64,000 nucleotides of DNA from Lucifuga dentata (GCA_014773175.1 VXCM01000216.1:62001-126000); one strand, 5' to 3'; numbered from the stretch's first letter, positions 48,701 to 60,970 are shown. Notes: generated by a model from the letters alone, not told the origin. Numbers and translations: made by a program.

Positions 48701-50042
48701 AGATGAAAGATAGTTGAACAATTCCTTATTGCTCACATGTGGTTTTCAAGACAGGTGATCTTCGTGCGTGGAAGGAGGTGCTTGTCTCAGAGTGTAAACA
48801 GCTCTCTTGGCTTGGTTCTCCAAGCTAAAATGCCCCCATTCCACCCCTCTACCCCAACACCCCTTCTCCTTGTGCTGTGTGGCGTCAGCTGCAATGAGCT
48901 CCAGATGTGGCCTGGCACCCCTCCAGTCACAGCACTGGATGTGGTTAGAAGGTATTTTGAAAACACCACCCACCAGCAGACCCAATGAAAGTTCCTCAGA
49001 CTGTAGCAAGAGGTTTCTGTCACGGTCATATTTATGCGGACTGCAGAAGAAGTGCAGTACTGCATTTGGACATCTGGGGAGGGATGAGAGGAAAGGGTGT
49101 CTGTCTTTTGCATGTGTTACTTATTCAACATCCTTTCAATGAGCATGTGAGACAATAGCTGAAAGTCTTTACATCTTCAGAAGATATGGAAATCAACATC
49201 CTCATTCCCCCTAGGCTACCATCCTTTGCTCCCTCTGCATGTAAATCCTGCTTTTGATAATCTGAGACAGCATGAATCACCTCAACAGGAATGGCAAGAT
49301 GGAGGCTAATGACTAACTGCTGAACTAAGGTTTGAACTGATGAAGATGTTCCAGCAAAAGAATGTTCTTAAACATATTGAAGGCAGAGGGAAATTTTATT
49401 CTGCTTAAGCATTAGAGGTTAAAATGTCATGTTGGTCATAATTGGAGGGTAGACTTTTCTAACAGAAACAACTGAGATATGTTATTGATATACACACAGT
49501 ATATATGATGATAATGTGAAACAACAATTACAATTTTAAAACCAGTCAGGTCTAGTGATACTGATGTGTGACAATTTCCTGGAATTTTCAGTTCAGAGAA
49601 ACACTGGAAAATCTGATGTGTTTGCTTATACCAACAGTTTTAAGAATATGGAGTCTAACCATGATGCTTTGCTGTCAGCTGTGACAGCTACACTGATGCT
49701 TTTCCCTCATCCAAACAGTTACAGTGTTCAGTGTTCCAAGTGTTCTGAGACAATTGAATGAGGTCAGACTCAGTGAGCTGCCAAGTAAATTTACATGGTC
49801 TTTTAGAAATCACAAATGCTACTTTTATAACAATGGCTCCCCCTGCTGGTTTACATCTACTGCAATGCAACTGAAAAACAATGCATGCAAGTTTTGTCTA
49901 AAGTTACAGTCCGCTTGCTATCATGTTACAAGGAAACAATATGTAATGCAGCACAGTGAAACAGGCAGAGTAAACTGGTGTTAAAATAAATAACAATATA
50001 CAGTGTGGTTTTCAGTACCATCTCATTGCATGAGTAAGTGCC
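45721..50042. other. Gene-poor spacer
   Basis: No exon, RNA gene or clear transposon end recognised. The open frames are short and mutually overlapping. A CTCF-type motif lies at 49835-49849. Confidence 0.5.
49835..49849 (-). promoter_or_regulatory. CTCF-type motif, reverse orientation
   Basis: The minus strand reads CCAGCAGGGGGAGCC; 13 of 14 positions fit the core CCASYAGRKGGCRS. It lies between fgfr1 and the ankrd39-kctd9-gnrh1 cluster. Confidence 0.4.
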
Positions 50043-50173
50043 AAAAAAAAAAAGTCATCAGAAGGGCCCTTATTTAAGCCTATACCTGCCAAGGCACAGC
50101 AAGCCAANAAAAAAAAAAAGTCATCAGAAGGGCCCTTATTTAAGCCTATACCTGCCAAGGCACAGCAAGCCAA
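50043..50173. repeat. 65-bp perfect direct duplication joined by one N (assembly artefact)
   Basis: Copies 50043-50107 and 50109-50173 are identical, separated by N at 50108. Each begins with an A tract. Confidence 0.93.
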
Positions 50174-50229
50174 GAAAAAAAAAATCTGTCTTATTCTAAT
50201 AATGCTTTTTCCAATGGGAAAATTCTTCC

Positions 50230-50355
50230 TCTGCATTTAACCCATCCTAACTACTAGGAACAGTGGGCAGCCAGATGGAAGGGGAAACCCAGAGTACCCA
50301 GAGAAAACCTACAAAAAACTGGAGAGAACATGAAAACTTCACACAGAAAGGACCA
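50230..50355 (+). repeat. Degenerate dispersed teleost repeat fragment
   Basis: Wording AACCCAGAGTACCCAGAGAA then GGAGAGAACATGAAAACTTC and CACACAGAAAGG matches a very common dispersed teleost sequence whose class I cannot name safely. Confidence 0.4.
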
Positions 50356-51319
50356 GATCTGGCATGGAGCATTTAATTTCTAAATGTATTTCTCATGATC
50401 AGAGAGATAAAGTGTTATTTGGCTATTCATATGTCAAACCCTTTGTTGTTTTAATGGGGTCAGTGCAGCATGTTTTATCCGATCAGTCTAATCAGAAACT
50501 GATTTCCAGCAAAAGTGGGCATGTCTGTCTGATAAAAGACTTGTAGGATCATCTTGTTTTTTCTTGCTCATGTCTCCTTCAGGAAGCCTCCACGATCCTT
50601 GATCCTCAGAGCAGAAATAAGAGCACTGGAACATCCTTAAAGATGGCTCACCCTATTGATTTCTGGGTCATGGAAGGAGCAAGGAACAATCAAATAATGG
50701 CTTGGGAAAGGACCTACAGAGTACTGGTCCACTGGCCAGATGCTGCCAGTTGCAGTGGTTATTTCCAAGCTCCAGCTAGACAAAAACTTACAAACAGGCA
50801 AGCACACACACAAACCAACACATCTGGGCACAGGGAAGCTAAGGCCAACACAGATTCATTCTAGAATGAGAATTCATTGTAGAATGAGCAAATCCTCACA
50901 TTTGAACAATAAATGATTAAATAACTGTTAAATGTTGACTGATTGTTGCTGTTTCTGTTGATTAATTGTTTCAGTACAAATAGATCTATGTATGCATGTG
51001 TGAGTGTGTATATGTATGCATGTGTGGAAGCTGAGTGCATTTCAAAATAAACTTCTTAATAAATGTATAATACAGCTCAGTGCGCCTCCACACAAACACC
51101 ACATCAGCTAGCAAAGTGAGAGAATTCCTTTGATACTTGGCTGTTGGTCAGTCACATCTGTCTGTTTGCCTCCATTCAGCAGCACACTGATGAGGTTCGA
51201 GTTTAAAACATCCTAATGTAGCACTGTAAGTGAATCCAGGTATAAATCTTACAGAAACAGACCTCACTGTGCAGATACAGTAAAAGAGACATTATGCCAC
51301 AGCCGCAATGTGCCTGAGA

Positions 51320-52510
51320 TTACCCAGGTGGTTTTAAGAGATCCTGCAGACGTCCCTGTGGAGCCAGCTGGTAGGGTAGCTGGAGCTTCTTGTTCACCTG
51401 CCCACGGAGGGCCGGGCAGTGCTCAAGAAGCAACTCACACACCTTTTCATGATTTTGCTCTGCAGCCTGTGTGCCCATTAAAAAAAAACAAAAAACAACA
51501 CATACAGGCACCTGTGAAATGAAGAATAGTTTCTGCAGTGGGTTTATTGTGCTGTTGTGCTGTGGCAGCCTACCTTATGTAAGGGGGACGCTCCGTCATC
51601 ATCACAGAGCATTGGATCTGCCCTGTAGCACAGTAGGAGTCTAACCACATCCAGGTGACCACAGTAAGCTGATCGATGGAGCGGTGTGGCACCGCCTGGA
51701 GTTTGAGGAGACGCACACGCACCATTTTCAAGAAGAAACTTGCATACAGCAAGATGACCACTGCGACTTGCATAGTGCTAAGACAAAAATAAAAATGATG
51801 ATGAAGTTACATACTACAGTTTTTACAGACAAACATCTTTCATACCAACTCACCAGAGCAGTGTACCCAGATGAGTCTCTGTGGTTAGGCTGTGTACCTT
51901 TCTGAACCAGGGACTTGACCCGCTCCAAGTTCCCATCCATTGCAGCAGACCAGATACCTGAATGTAAGAATGATGCAAAGTAATGTAATGCATTGACTGA
52001 AATTTAAAAAAAATAATTTTACACTTATTTCTTCCAACAAAATGAGAAATTCTGTTTAAGATAAGTTAAGATAATCCTTTATTAGTCCCAGCAGAGAAAT
52101 TGTAGAATTGCAGTTTAAAGTTCACAGATGCTAAGATTGTCTTCCTTTTATCGAATTCATATAAAGGGAATATTTTTTTATTTAGCTGCTGATGCAGACA
52201 GGCAGAATTATGACATTACTTTAACTTCTAGTACCTTGTGACAGACATTTATGAATTATTAGGATATATTAGAGCCTGAATTATGAATCTAAAAATGATC
52301 ACATTAATCAGTAATAAAAGTAAACGCTGCAGCCATTATTTAACGAAGGGTAAAATATACTATTATTTACTGAATAAATGCAGTATATTGGTAACTTTGT
52401 ATAAATGACACATGAATCAAACCTCTTTCAAAGTCCATCTCATCCAGTGTCTGGTGAACGCTGAGATTGGACACATGGTCGGAGCAGCAGGAGCAGCGAT
52501 CAGACGACAT
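51320..52510 (-). CDS. ankrd39: Ankyrin repeat domain-containing protein 39
   Basis: Four exons: 52423-52510, 51854-51957, 51574-51777, 51320-51466; 543 nt, 180 aa (human ANKRD39 is 183). Exon 1 gives [13 protein letters not shown], then [11 protein letters not shown], very close to the human N terminus. Ankyrin repeats follow: [80 protein letters not shown], and a tail ending [12 protein letters not shown]. All introns are GT-AG with closing phases. Ankyrin repeats bind proteins; the specific role of Ankrd39 is poorly known. Its start faces kctd9, 1.14 kb apart. No poly(A) signal was identified just downstream. Confidence 0.95.
52060..52110 (-). mobile_element. LINE/SINE tail fragment in an ankrd39 intron
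   Basis: Reads GATAATCCTTTATTAGTCCC followed by AGCAGAGAAATTG, the common teleost retroposon tail in reverse orientation. Small, degenerate, ends uncertain. Confidence 0.4.
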
Positions 52511-53651
52511 AATGTTTGCTAAAAATATGAAAATCGTGTCAAACTAACTTAAACCTGAAGCTTTACGTGTTTCAATATTGAATGCTGTTTGAGTTCCGTT
52601 CTTCTTCTTCTGCTTGTAGTGATTTGTACTGTTGGTGCATGTAGCACCACCATCTGGACTGGGTTGCCATAACCAACGCCTGAAGCATTTGTTTAAAGCA
52701 GGTATAACCAAAAGGACAAATAAAAAACAAAGCAGCGTTATCACAACTTTACCTTAGCATGTCAGCATGTAAACATGTTAATATTTACCTTAGCATGTTA
52801 ACAAAAACAGCTCATAAGCGTTTACACGTCATAGCCCATAACTAGCAACCACAGAGCCAACGAATTATCTACCAAACGTACCTTTAAAAGGTGCATTCAA
52901 ATACATCCACTGTGTTACCTCTTCGTCTGGGCTTAATCAAATACACATCAATTTACCGTAATACAAAGTTTACAAGTAATGCGTCTTTCCGTTTTCCTTT
53001 TCTAGTCAAAATACGCTCGTCACCATGTACAAAATATCATCAAGACAGAGGCCAGGAATGTTACCTAATGTTACTAAAGCATAGTTACTTTGAAAAGAAG
53101 AATCTGATATCTGACTTTTTAAGAAAATGGGTAATTACTCATTTATTATGTTGTATTATTATTTAATAATATCATTTATATTATTTTCACATCCTTAAGT
53201 ACAAATTCTGCAAATATTTCCCTGCGCTCTAACAGTCATAATACTAATAATAATGATAATAATAATTTTTTAAAGGTGTGGATTAATTTGCAGAGAATTA
53301 TTTAAAGAAACTTATGCCCTTTTTGTCACTTAATGTTAACATAGTTTTATTATTTGTTTAGTAATCAAATGGTGAATTAATTATAATTAAATCAATTACT
53401 CATAATTGTTTAATTAACTGTTGGTTATAATGAGCAATAACTGACTGTAACAAGAAGTGTATGATTATTCCCATGACACGTTCAGTACTGGAAGCCAGTA
53501 TTTCCGATTACACTTAAACGCAGCGATAGTCTTGCGTTATTGTCTCATGCAGCTCGCTAGCCAGCTTGCAAGCAAGCAAAGGTTAGCTAGTAAAAGCCAA
53601 ATTATCTTAATTTTATTTTTACAAAATACTTATTACCAAAGCGCCTAAAGA
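52511..53651. promoter_or_regulatory. Head-to-head promoter region of ankrd39 and kctd9
   Basis: 1.14 kb between two divergent start codons. It must contain both 5' UTRs and probably both promoters. No TATA box stands out. A repeat-like segment (52596-52662, TTCTTCTTCTGCTTG then GCACCACCATCTGG) lies on the ankrd39 side. Confidence 0.5.
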
Positions 53652-56600
53652 ATGAGAAGAGTTACTTTATTTGTTAACGGGACGTCTAAAAATGGCAAGG
53701 TGCGTAAATAGCTCTGTAGGCTGTTAAATGTAGTGTGTAGCTTGGGCCGAAGAATGAGTAGCCTGGTTTAAGGTTAACTAAAATACAAATGCGTTTGATT
53801 ATATAATTATTATAACATCAACGTTTATAAAATAAACGTTTGCTTTTGATGACATATTTCCTACATTTTGTTTAAAGCGTAGCTGGTCCTACTCATTGCT
53901 AAGTTAGCTACTCAGTTATTAACCAGAAATTATCCATAGAGCTTTTTCATGACAGACATTGTGAGTTATTGCAGACGTAATATTAATAATATTAATAAAA
54001 GCTGTGTTCCATTTAGTTGTACCAATGTTAGGTACTATTGTGGACGCTGGCTCCCTGACACACCTAAATGGAACAGAGCCATGTCCAGATCACTTATTTT
54101 TCACACATGCACAAATAAAGATTTCTAATTATCTTTCTAATCATCTCATTAGTTGAGGTCAATTTTGAATAAAATAGACGGGTGACCGATTATGGAAGTT
54201 TTATTCTTATTTGTTAAAGCGTACATCTGCTTTAAAGTCATTTAATAAGAAACTTTATAGTGTTTCTTTTTTCTTGAGTTTGTGACACCTCTGTACATAT
54301 TTGATGTCTATTGATCAATTTTATTTCTGATTCTATTAATCCAGCGATGTTTTTATCTCTTTTGTGTAGGTTGTAGCAGTGTATGGGACCTTGTCTGACT
54401 TATTATCTGTAGCCAGCAATAAGTTAGGAATCAGAGCCTCCTGTCTATACAATGGAAAGGGTGGTCTTATAGATGACATCGCCCTGATCAGGTAATGTTA
54501 TATGATGGTAATAACTATGTCACTGAGCACTTTATGAGCATGTTTCCTGACTGTGTGCTTTGCTTCTAACAGAGATGATGATGTGCTGTATGTCTCAGAG
54601 GGAGATCCGTTTATAGGTGAGGATCTTATTTAGTCCTGGTGTGCTTGAAAATCAGTGTAAAGCAGGAAAGAATCCCGACACACTGGTTACTCATTCCCAT
54701 TCTTTCATTTATATGACATCACTGACAACATTTCCCAAGGAAGAAATGGGAATGGGACAACAGTTTGCAGGTGTCCCTTTCTGCTTTTCAGCGTTCACTG
54801 TTGTTACCTACATATGTGAAATGTTTGTGGATGTGCACTAGTCTTCTGGAAACTATTGCTCAGTGAAATGTCCCCAGTGATCACTGAGAGGATGGACATG
54901 GACTCAAACTCTCAGTTTCTTCTTCTCTTTGATATTTCAGACCCTCAGAATGAAGACAAGGTTACGTCTGATCAGCATGGAGCACCCACTGACTGGTTGA
55001 CCCTTAACATTGGTGGTCGACTTTTTACCACCACCAGGTATGTATGGTCTTAATTGTGGCGTTTACTTGTAATAAACACATTTAAAGTTGAAAATGATAG
55101 TCACTATTATTTTTCGTGTTTCTATAAAATATCAAAAAGATCAGGGTGACAGCTTTATTTTGTCTGAATAAGAGTTCACAAATGCATTCAATTTGCATTG
55201 GATGTAAAACATAAAAAGCAGCAAATCCTCACATTTACTGTACAAATGTGGAATGACCAGAATGTTTTGCACTGTTGCTAAAACAGAGTATTAACATCAA
55301 CAGACAGAGTATTAAAATTGTCATATTTAAGCACTAAATACATTACCGCAACTTTTATGTACAGGAGCACCTTGGTCAGCAAAGAACCAGAGAGTATGCT
55401 TGCTCACATGTTTCGAGAGAAAGGCAAGTTATGGCTACAGAGATGACAAACCAATCATTAAATTACTTGTTAAAACATGAGCCAGTTTATAGGCTAGAAT
55501 TTGTGTTTTGAACCTCTGTGTTTGCTGTAGATGTGTGGGGGAACAAACAGGATGAACATGGGGCTTACCTCATCGACCGCAGCCCCGAATACTTTGAGCC
55601 TATTCTCAACTACTTGAGACATGGTCAGCTCATCATCAATGAAGGCATCAACATACAGGGTATCTGACCTTTCTAAGTTCTGCATTGTGTGATCACATTT
55701 CGTGAATCACTAAATAAAACTCCTACACTCATTTCCTGCTAAACTGTGAAGACATGCACAGAGCAGTAGCTTTATCTCAACTGTCCTGCAGGTGTCCTCG
55801 AGGAGGCTCATTTTTTTGGAATTGAGCAGCTTGCTGAACAATTGGAAGTAGTAATCAAGGTAATGTGAAGTGTAGAAAGTGGTTCATTTTCATTAAGTAA
55901 CACAGTGACTGTATTGTGTATCAGTGTATATTGATTTGCCATGTTAATTTTTAAACCAGAACTCGCAGCCCCCTGAGGACCACTCTCCCATTTCCCGTAA
56001 GGAGTTTGTTCGTTTTTTACTGGCAACACCCACCAAGTCAGAGCTGCGTTGCCAGGTACATATTTCAGATGTTGTGTTGTTAAAAACTAGACCTGACCCC
56101 AACATTTCAGTCATTTTTGACACTTTTATTTTTTTTAAACCATTCTCAGGGTCTTAATTTCAGTGGAGCAGATCTCTCCAGACTTGACCTGCGCTACATC
56201 AATTTCAAGATGGCAAATCTCAGCCGCTGCAACCTGACACATGCCAACCTGTGCTGTGCTAATCTGGAACGGGCAGATCTTTCTGGAGCCAACCTGGATG
56301 TAAGCCTGAAAACTTTTTCCTTGTCGGCATTAAATGATTTCATATGCATGCACCAGTGCATGCACAGCAAGCGCAGAATGTTCTCAAAAATTGTTTCACT
56401 GAAAGGAAGCAAACATTTCCTACTCCTGTTCCTCTGCTCTCTGTCATTTTTGTGTTGTGTTAATTGTTGGCCTCCCTGCTGGTAAACAACAGAAGTGGCT
56501 TTTGCTATGTGGCAACTTTTACACCTCCTACCTCCTCAGAGACATGGAGAAAGATTGATTTCTTTATTAAAATGCATCCACTTTTCAGGAACTGAATGAC

Positions 56601-57826
56601 TAGCCATGGGACACAAATTCACCCCATATTGTATTAAAATGAAACCAAGCAGACTGTTTTACCTTTATCTGATGGCTTTACATGAATCTGTAGAGGATTA
56701 CTTAATATTTTCAGATCCAGTTAAACAATATGAAGACTGATTATGGTTTTTTGTGTATTGAAGGGTGCTAACTTACAGGGAGTGAAGATGCTCTGTTCCA
56801 ACGCTGAGGGAGCTTCTCTTAAAGGATGCAATTTTGAAGATCCATCTGGACTCAAGGCCAACCTGGAAGGTAATCTATCACATTTTTCAATTCAAAGCAA
56901 AGTGGTCCCATATTTGGAATCCAGTTTAAAGCCAATATATATGTATATGTATATTTTAAATAGGTGCTAACCTGAAAGGAGTTGACATGGAAGGAAGCCA
57001 GATGACAGGTATAAACCTGCGTGTGGCCACTCTTAAGAACGCAAAGCTGAAGAACTGTAACCTGCGGGGAGCCACTTTAGCAGGAACTGACCTGGAGGTA
57101 AGTGAAGGCTATCAGCGGATTATGATTATAAATCCCCTTTTAACTAGGCAATGTGACTCATATTTGTCTTATATGGCAACTATCTGGGACAGAAAAAAGG
57201 AAGCAGAGCAAATATGAATAAATTATTATTATTTTTTAAATTACAAGATATGTTTTTGCTGCATCCAAGCTTAATGGTTTTTTTCATTTATTTTTTTCTA
57301 GGATGAAACATCATTTTAATAATGAAAATATATTTTTTTAGGCAGTCTGTGTGGTCACAGTGGAATGGAAATAATTCATCATATTTTGGTTTAGAAGATA
57401 TCAACTACCCTTCAGAAAAAGTCTTTCTATCCAGCTACACTGGAGGTTTTAAAGCAAGGAGGCTATGAGGTTATATTACCCATGAGTATGAAGGTTGATT
57501 GATAATCTCTTGAGTTTAACATAGACAGATCTAACTCTGGTGTTGCAGCTGTTTATTTTCCACCATAATTTCTTTTCAACGTTACACACTTCTGCCAAAA
57601 CGCTGGAGGGAATTTATGCCACTTTCATACTGGAGAAGTCCTTTTTTGGCTGTCCAAAGTACCTCCACAGCTGATATGACATCATCTGAGGTCTTCAAAG
57701 AAGTTTTGTTTGGGAAGATAAGAAACTGAGTAGGGTGGATGCTGAACTAGTTCAAAGCTACAAACATGGGGAGCAGCTATATTTATAACTGATGTGTGCA
57801 ATTGTAGATGTGCAAACACACCCAAG

Positions 57827-57865
<39 letters not shown>

Positions 57866-58094
57866 AAAAAAAAAAACATTCCAGTCCTTGTGTACTTCCT
57901 GTTCCAGGCTCAGAACTTATCAGTCAACCCTTATAAATACTAACTTAGTGTTCTGTCCTCGTCTTTTCTTTTCACAGAATTGTGATTTGTCTGGCTGTGA
58001 TCTCCAAGAAGCCAACCTGAGAGGGTCTAATGTGAAAGGAGCCATTTTTGAAGAGATGCTGACCCCGCTGCACATGTCGCAGAGTGTCAGATAA
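53652..58094 (+). CDS. kctd9: BTB/POZ domain-containing protein KCTD9
   Basis: Twelve exons: 53652-53699, 54370-54491, 54573-54616, 54941-55037, 55365-55423, 55531-55659, 55792-55859, 55960-56055, 56150-56299, 56764-56869, 56964-57097, 57978-58094. 1170 nt, 389 aa, the same length as human KCTD9. Order: N-terminal KHA-like part ([20 protein letters not shown]), BTB/T1 domain ([32 protein letters not shown]), then pentapeptide repeats of A(D/N)Lxx type ([77 protein letters not shown]), tail [16 protein letters not shown] proteins commonly act as cullin-3 adaptors; the precise role of KCTD9 is uncertain. All introns are GT-AG except the one after exon 5, whose donor is GC. Confidence 0.97.
57830..57862. 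repeat. (TA)n microsatellite in the last kctd9 intron
   Basis: Uninterrupted TA dinucleotides. Confidence 0.95.
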
Positions 58095-59484
58095 CTCCGC
58101 TCACGCTCCTCAACCCAGTCAGCCTCACCCATTTTCCCGCAATAGCAATCTCGCTATACCTGTTTGCAGCACAGGTAGCTGTATGCACATCCCTGGCATT
58201 CCATCTCTGTTACATTAGCTTTAAATATCTTGCACTAGAATTTATCCAGGGTTATCCATGTACGTCTATCACCAAAAGAAAGTCCCTAATGTATGTAAAA
58301 CGTATCTGAATGCAATCCAATAACTATACTCATTTAATGTTTTACATAATTTATATTCACTTCATATTACTTGACATGTTAATGGGAGTTGAATTGTACT
58401 CAAAGCACTGAGCTTCACTCAGTAGCAGAAATAGGTGTCATTTACAAATAACTGTGTAACTGTATGTTCTTCTCTAAGTATCTAACTTAATTTTTGCTGG
58501 AAACAACACATTTAAAAGAAGCAATGCAAGCCAAAGCCATACAGCAGCACCGTCTGAATGGCTGAATGTGCTGTTAGTGCACTGTAAAACTATGCTGCAG
58601 GCTAGTTTTCAACACAGCTTGGGTATGCAATAGATGATTTACAGCTGTGAGATTTCTCCTTTCCTCCTTTTCAGCGTAGTGTTCTTAAAAAGCGTTCACT
58701 TGTTTTGCGTATTTGAATCTACCTCTTTTTTTACCTGTGTGATTGATCTGTCATTGTACACATTTCACTGTGCCATTGCTTATTGTGTGGTTTTTTTTTG
58801 TGTAGTTCATTGTTTCTCAAACTTAAGTATGAGGAAAATAATCCAAATTTTTGTCCTTTATGAGAAGGCCACATTAACATTCATTTTGTCAATGTCCTGT
58901 TCCACTTAGAGAAGTGTGGTCGTCAGGAAACACGCTGTTTATAGCTGTAAATCACTTAACCACGCTTTGAACTTATTTGCACAAATATGTTTAAAAATGT
59001 AACATGTCAGACCTTTTCACCAAAAAATGTTTGGTGCTTGTAATCCAGTGTAAATCAAATCCAGTGCTTCCAAAGCATCCGTATGTCATTTATTCGTATA
59101 GTCTGATGTTTAACTGTCACTAAAAATCGCATCTCAGTTCTTGCTGGACAGCGTGTGTGTTTGCATGTGTGAAGAGCCGCACTCACCTTTGACTGGTGAA
59201 TGTTTCTCTGGCTGTAGCTCAAAGTTCTCTGATGCAATACGATTCACTCACTTCAATAGTAGGTACCCAGCCTGTGAATGAATGATGAAGGCAATCATAT
59301 TGTGTGTCTCACTTAAAGTGTTGAAGTCAATGAAAAGAGCTATGGTTATTTATTTTGATACATCTCTGAGTACAATATGAGGCAAAGGTTACTTTTGTTC
59401 TTTTAAGACAGGTGTGGTGTAATTTACCCTGTCTGTAATTATTGCACTTGACCGTGGAAATTCTTTCCATAAATGACTGTTATA

Positions 59485-59490
59485 AATAAA
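59485..59490 (+). terminator. kctd9: Probable kctd9 poly(A) signal
   Basis: AATAAA on the plus strand, about 1.39 kb after the kctd9 stop and before the gnrh1 TATA box; it is the last such hexamer before gnrh1. Confidence 0.6.
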
Positions 59491-59655
59491 CTGCTATGAA
59501 CAGGAATCTTTTTGCATTGTCCTGATTGCTATTAAATGAGCAGGTTGCACTTTTATCTTTAGAAAAATATTCCTATGTCAATTATTATTGTATAAGGGCA
59601 AAATGACACACTGAAATCTTAAATGGACTCTGCAGGTTGCCCAGTAAATGGGGGC

Positions 59656-59661
59656 TAATCC
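59656..59661 (+). promoter_or_regulatory. gnrh1: OTX/PITX-type site in the gnrh1 promoter
   Basis: TAATCC, the bicoid-class homeodomain core, about 44 bp upstream of the TATA box. OTX2 sites are known in mammalian GnRH promoters; use here is inferred. Confidence 0.4.
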
Positions 59662-59704
59662 CACTGTGTGACCCCCTGTGGGCTAAAAGGAAACAGCATA
59701 ACCT

Positions 59705-59711
59705 TATATAA
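59705..59711 (+). promoter_or_regulatory. gnrh1: gnrh1 TATA box
   Basis: TATATAA, about 95 bp upstream of the donor of a plausible untranslated exon 1, so transcription would start near 59735. Confidence 0.7.
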
Positions 59712-59734
59712 ACCTGGGAAAATAATGTTCAGCA

Positions 59735-59802
59735 GCATTTGAAGGGACTCCAGACAAGAACAAATCAAAGAAGCTACCTGCCTTATACAAGAAAGAAGAA
59801 AG
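59735..59802 (+). other. gnrh1: gnrh1 untranslated exon 1
   Basis: Segment between the TATA-predicted start and donor AAAG/GTAAAG at 59803. GnRH genes characteristically have a noncoding first exon. The 5' end is inferred. Confidence 0.55.
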
Positions 59803-59928
59803 GTAAAGTAAAATTACTGATGGGGATTGAGAACTGTAAATATTTGAGGTAAAACTTATTTTTAAGGGGAAATAAAAGACTAATGGCATGTTTTATGTAT
59901 AATATGAAGCCGTTTTCCTCCCAGAGTG

Positions 59929-60403
59929 ATGAAAGCCTTGCTGCTGTGGCTGTTGTTTCTGGGAACAGTCATGCCTCAGTGCTGCTGTCAGCACTGGTCC
60001 TATGGACTGAGCCCAGGAGGGAAAAGGGAGCTGGATAACCTGTCAGACACACTGGCCAAAGTAACAATCCATTAGTCATAATCTCAAAACTCCACACGGT
60101 CTCTTTGCCCTGGTTGTTTTACATGTTCATTGCGATGTTTTACTTTCTCCACAGGTAGCTGAAGGCTTTCCACAAGTGGACACACCCTGCAGAGTTTTGG
60201 GATGTGCTGAAGAATCACCTTTCAGCAAATTCTACAGAATGAAAGGGTTTCTGGTGAGTTTTGCACATTTGAAATAAAGTGTCTTTGTCATAAATTTACT
60301 CATCTACTACATATTTATGTTATTCTCACAGATTTAATCTTTTGTTTTCTTTTAGGGTGGTGTGAATGACAGAGAAAATGGACACATAACATATGAAAAA
60401 TGA
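59929..60403 (+). CDS. gnrh1: Progonadoliberin-1, sea-bream-type GnRH precursor
   Basis: Three coding exons: 59929-60060, 60155-60253, 60356-60403; 92 aa. MKALLLWLLFLGTVMPQCCC is the signal peptide. QHWSYGLSPG follows directly, then GKR, the amidation and dibasic cleavage signal, giving pyroGlu...Pro-Gly-NH2. The remainder (ELDNLSDTLAK, VDTPCRVLGCAEESPFSKFY, RMKGFL) is the GnRH-associated peptide with its two cysteines. Secreted hypothalamic peptide driving pituitary gonadotropin release through GnRH receptors. Exon 2 carries signal peptide, hormone and cleavage site, as in all GnRH genes; acceptor CCAG just before the exon start at 59925. Downstream of kctd9, as in human 8p21. Confidence 0.98.
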
Positions 60404-60413
60404 TTAATTCAAC

Positions 60414-60419
60414 AATAAA
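60414..60419 (+). terminator. gnrh1: gnrh1 poly(A) signal
   Basis: AATAAA only 11 nt after the stop codon, so the 3' UTR is very short, typical of gnrh1. Confidence 0.85.
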
Positions 60420-60469
60420 GAGTTACATTAGCATATCACAATTATTGTGGTCATTGCCTGAGATGACTT

Positions 60470-60815
60470 ACATCCACATCTGGCAGGATTTAACGGAGGC
60501 GTCACCCAAATGCAGACATGAGGGAGAATAAAGGTTTAAGTAGACTTGATGGAATAAAACTCTACAAACACACTGAAGCAGTTCTGGTAGCAGAGGTCAA
60601 CGGACTGGAGAACTGAAGGTTCCTGGCGGCAGGAGATGCTGGAGATGAATGAAGAATGGAGATGAGCAGGCAAAATTTGGAACCTTATCAGGGAGTCAGA
60701 GAGGAAGACGATGATCTGACAGACTGGCTGAAGATCCTGTTTTAAATGTGGTGAGGTGATGAAGAGCAGCTGAGGGAGTAATCAGGATCATCTAGTGCAG
60801 CTGTGGGAATTTCAG
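60470..60815. repeat. Dispersed teleost repeat
   Basis: GGCGTCACCCAAATGCAGAC to CAGCTGTGGG, including GACTGGCTGAAGATCCTG and TTTTAAATGTGGTGAGG. The wording recurs widely in teleost genomes in my recollection; ends and class unresolved. Confidence 0.4.
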
Positions 60816-60954
60816 ATTATTGATTATTCTCTGAATTACTCTGTTTCACCATTACAATAATAGAACTATTTCAGTTTACACACACAATATTTTCGGTTTG
60901 AATTCGAACTTTCTTTACCAGCATCAACCTAACCCTAACACTAACCCTGTTCAA

Positions 60955-60970
60955 CCAGCAGAGGGCGCTA
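60955..60970 (+). promoter_or_regulatory. Strong CTCF-type motif, forward orientation
   Basis: CCAGCAGAGGGCGCTA fits all 14 positions of the core CCASYAGRKGGCRS. It lies 0.54 kb past the gnrh1 poly(A) signal and could bound the cluster. Confidence 0.55.

Noticed and set aside
60928..60950. Telomere-like AACCTAACCCTAACACTAACC
   Set aside because: Only a few degenerate units with no extended array; not an interstitial telomere.
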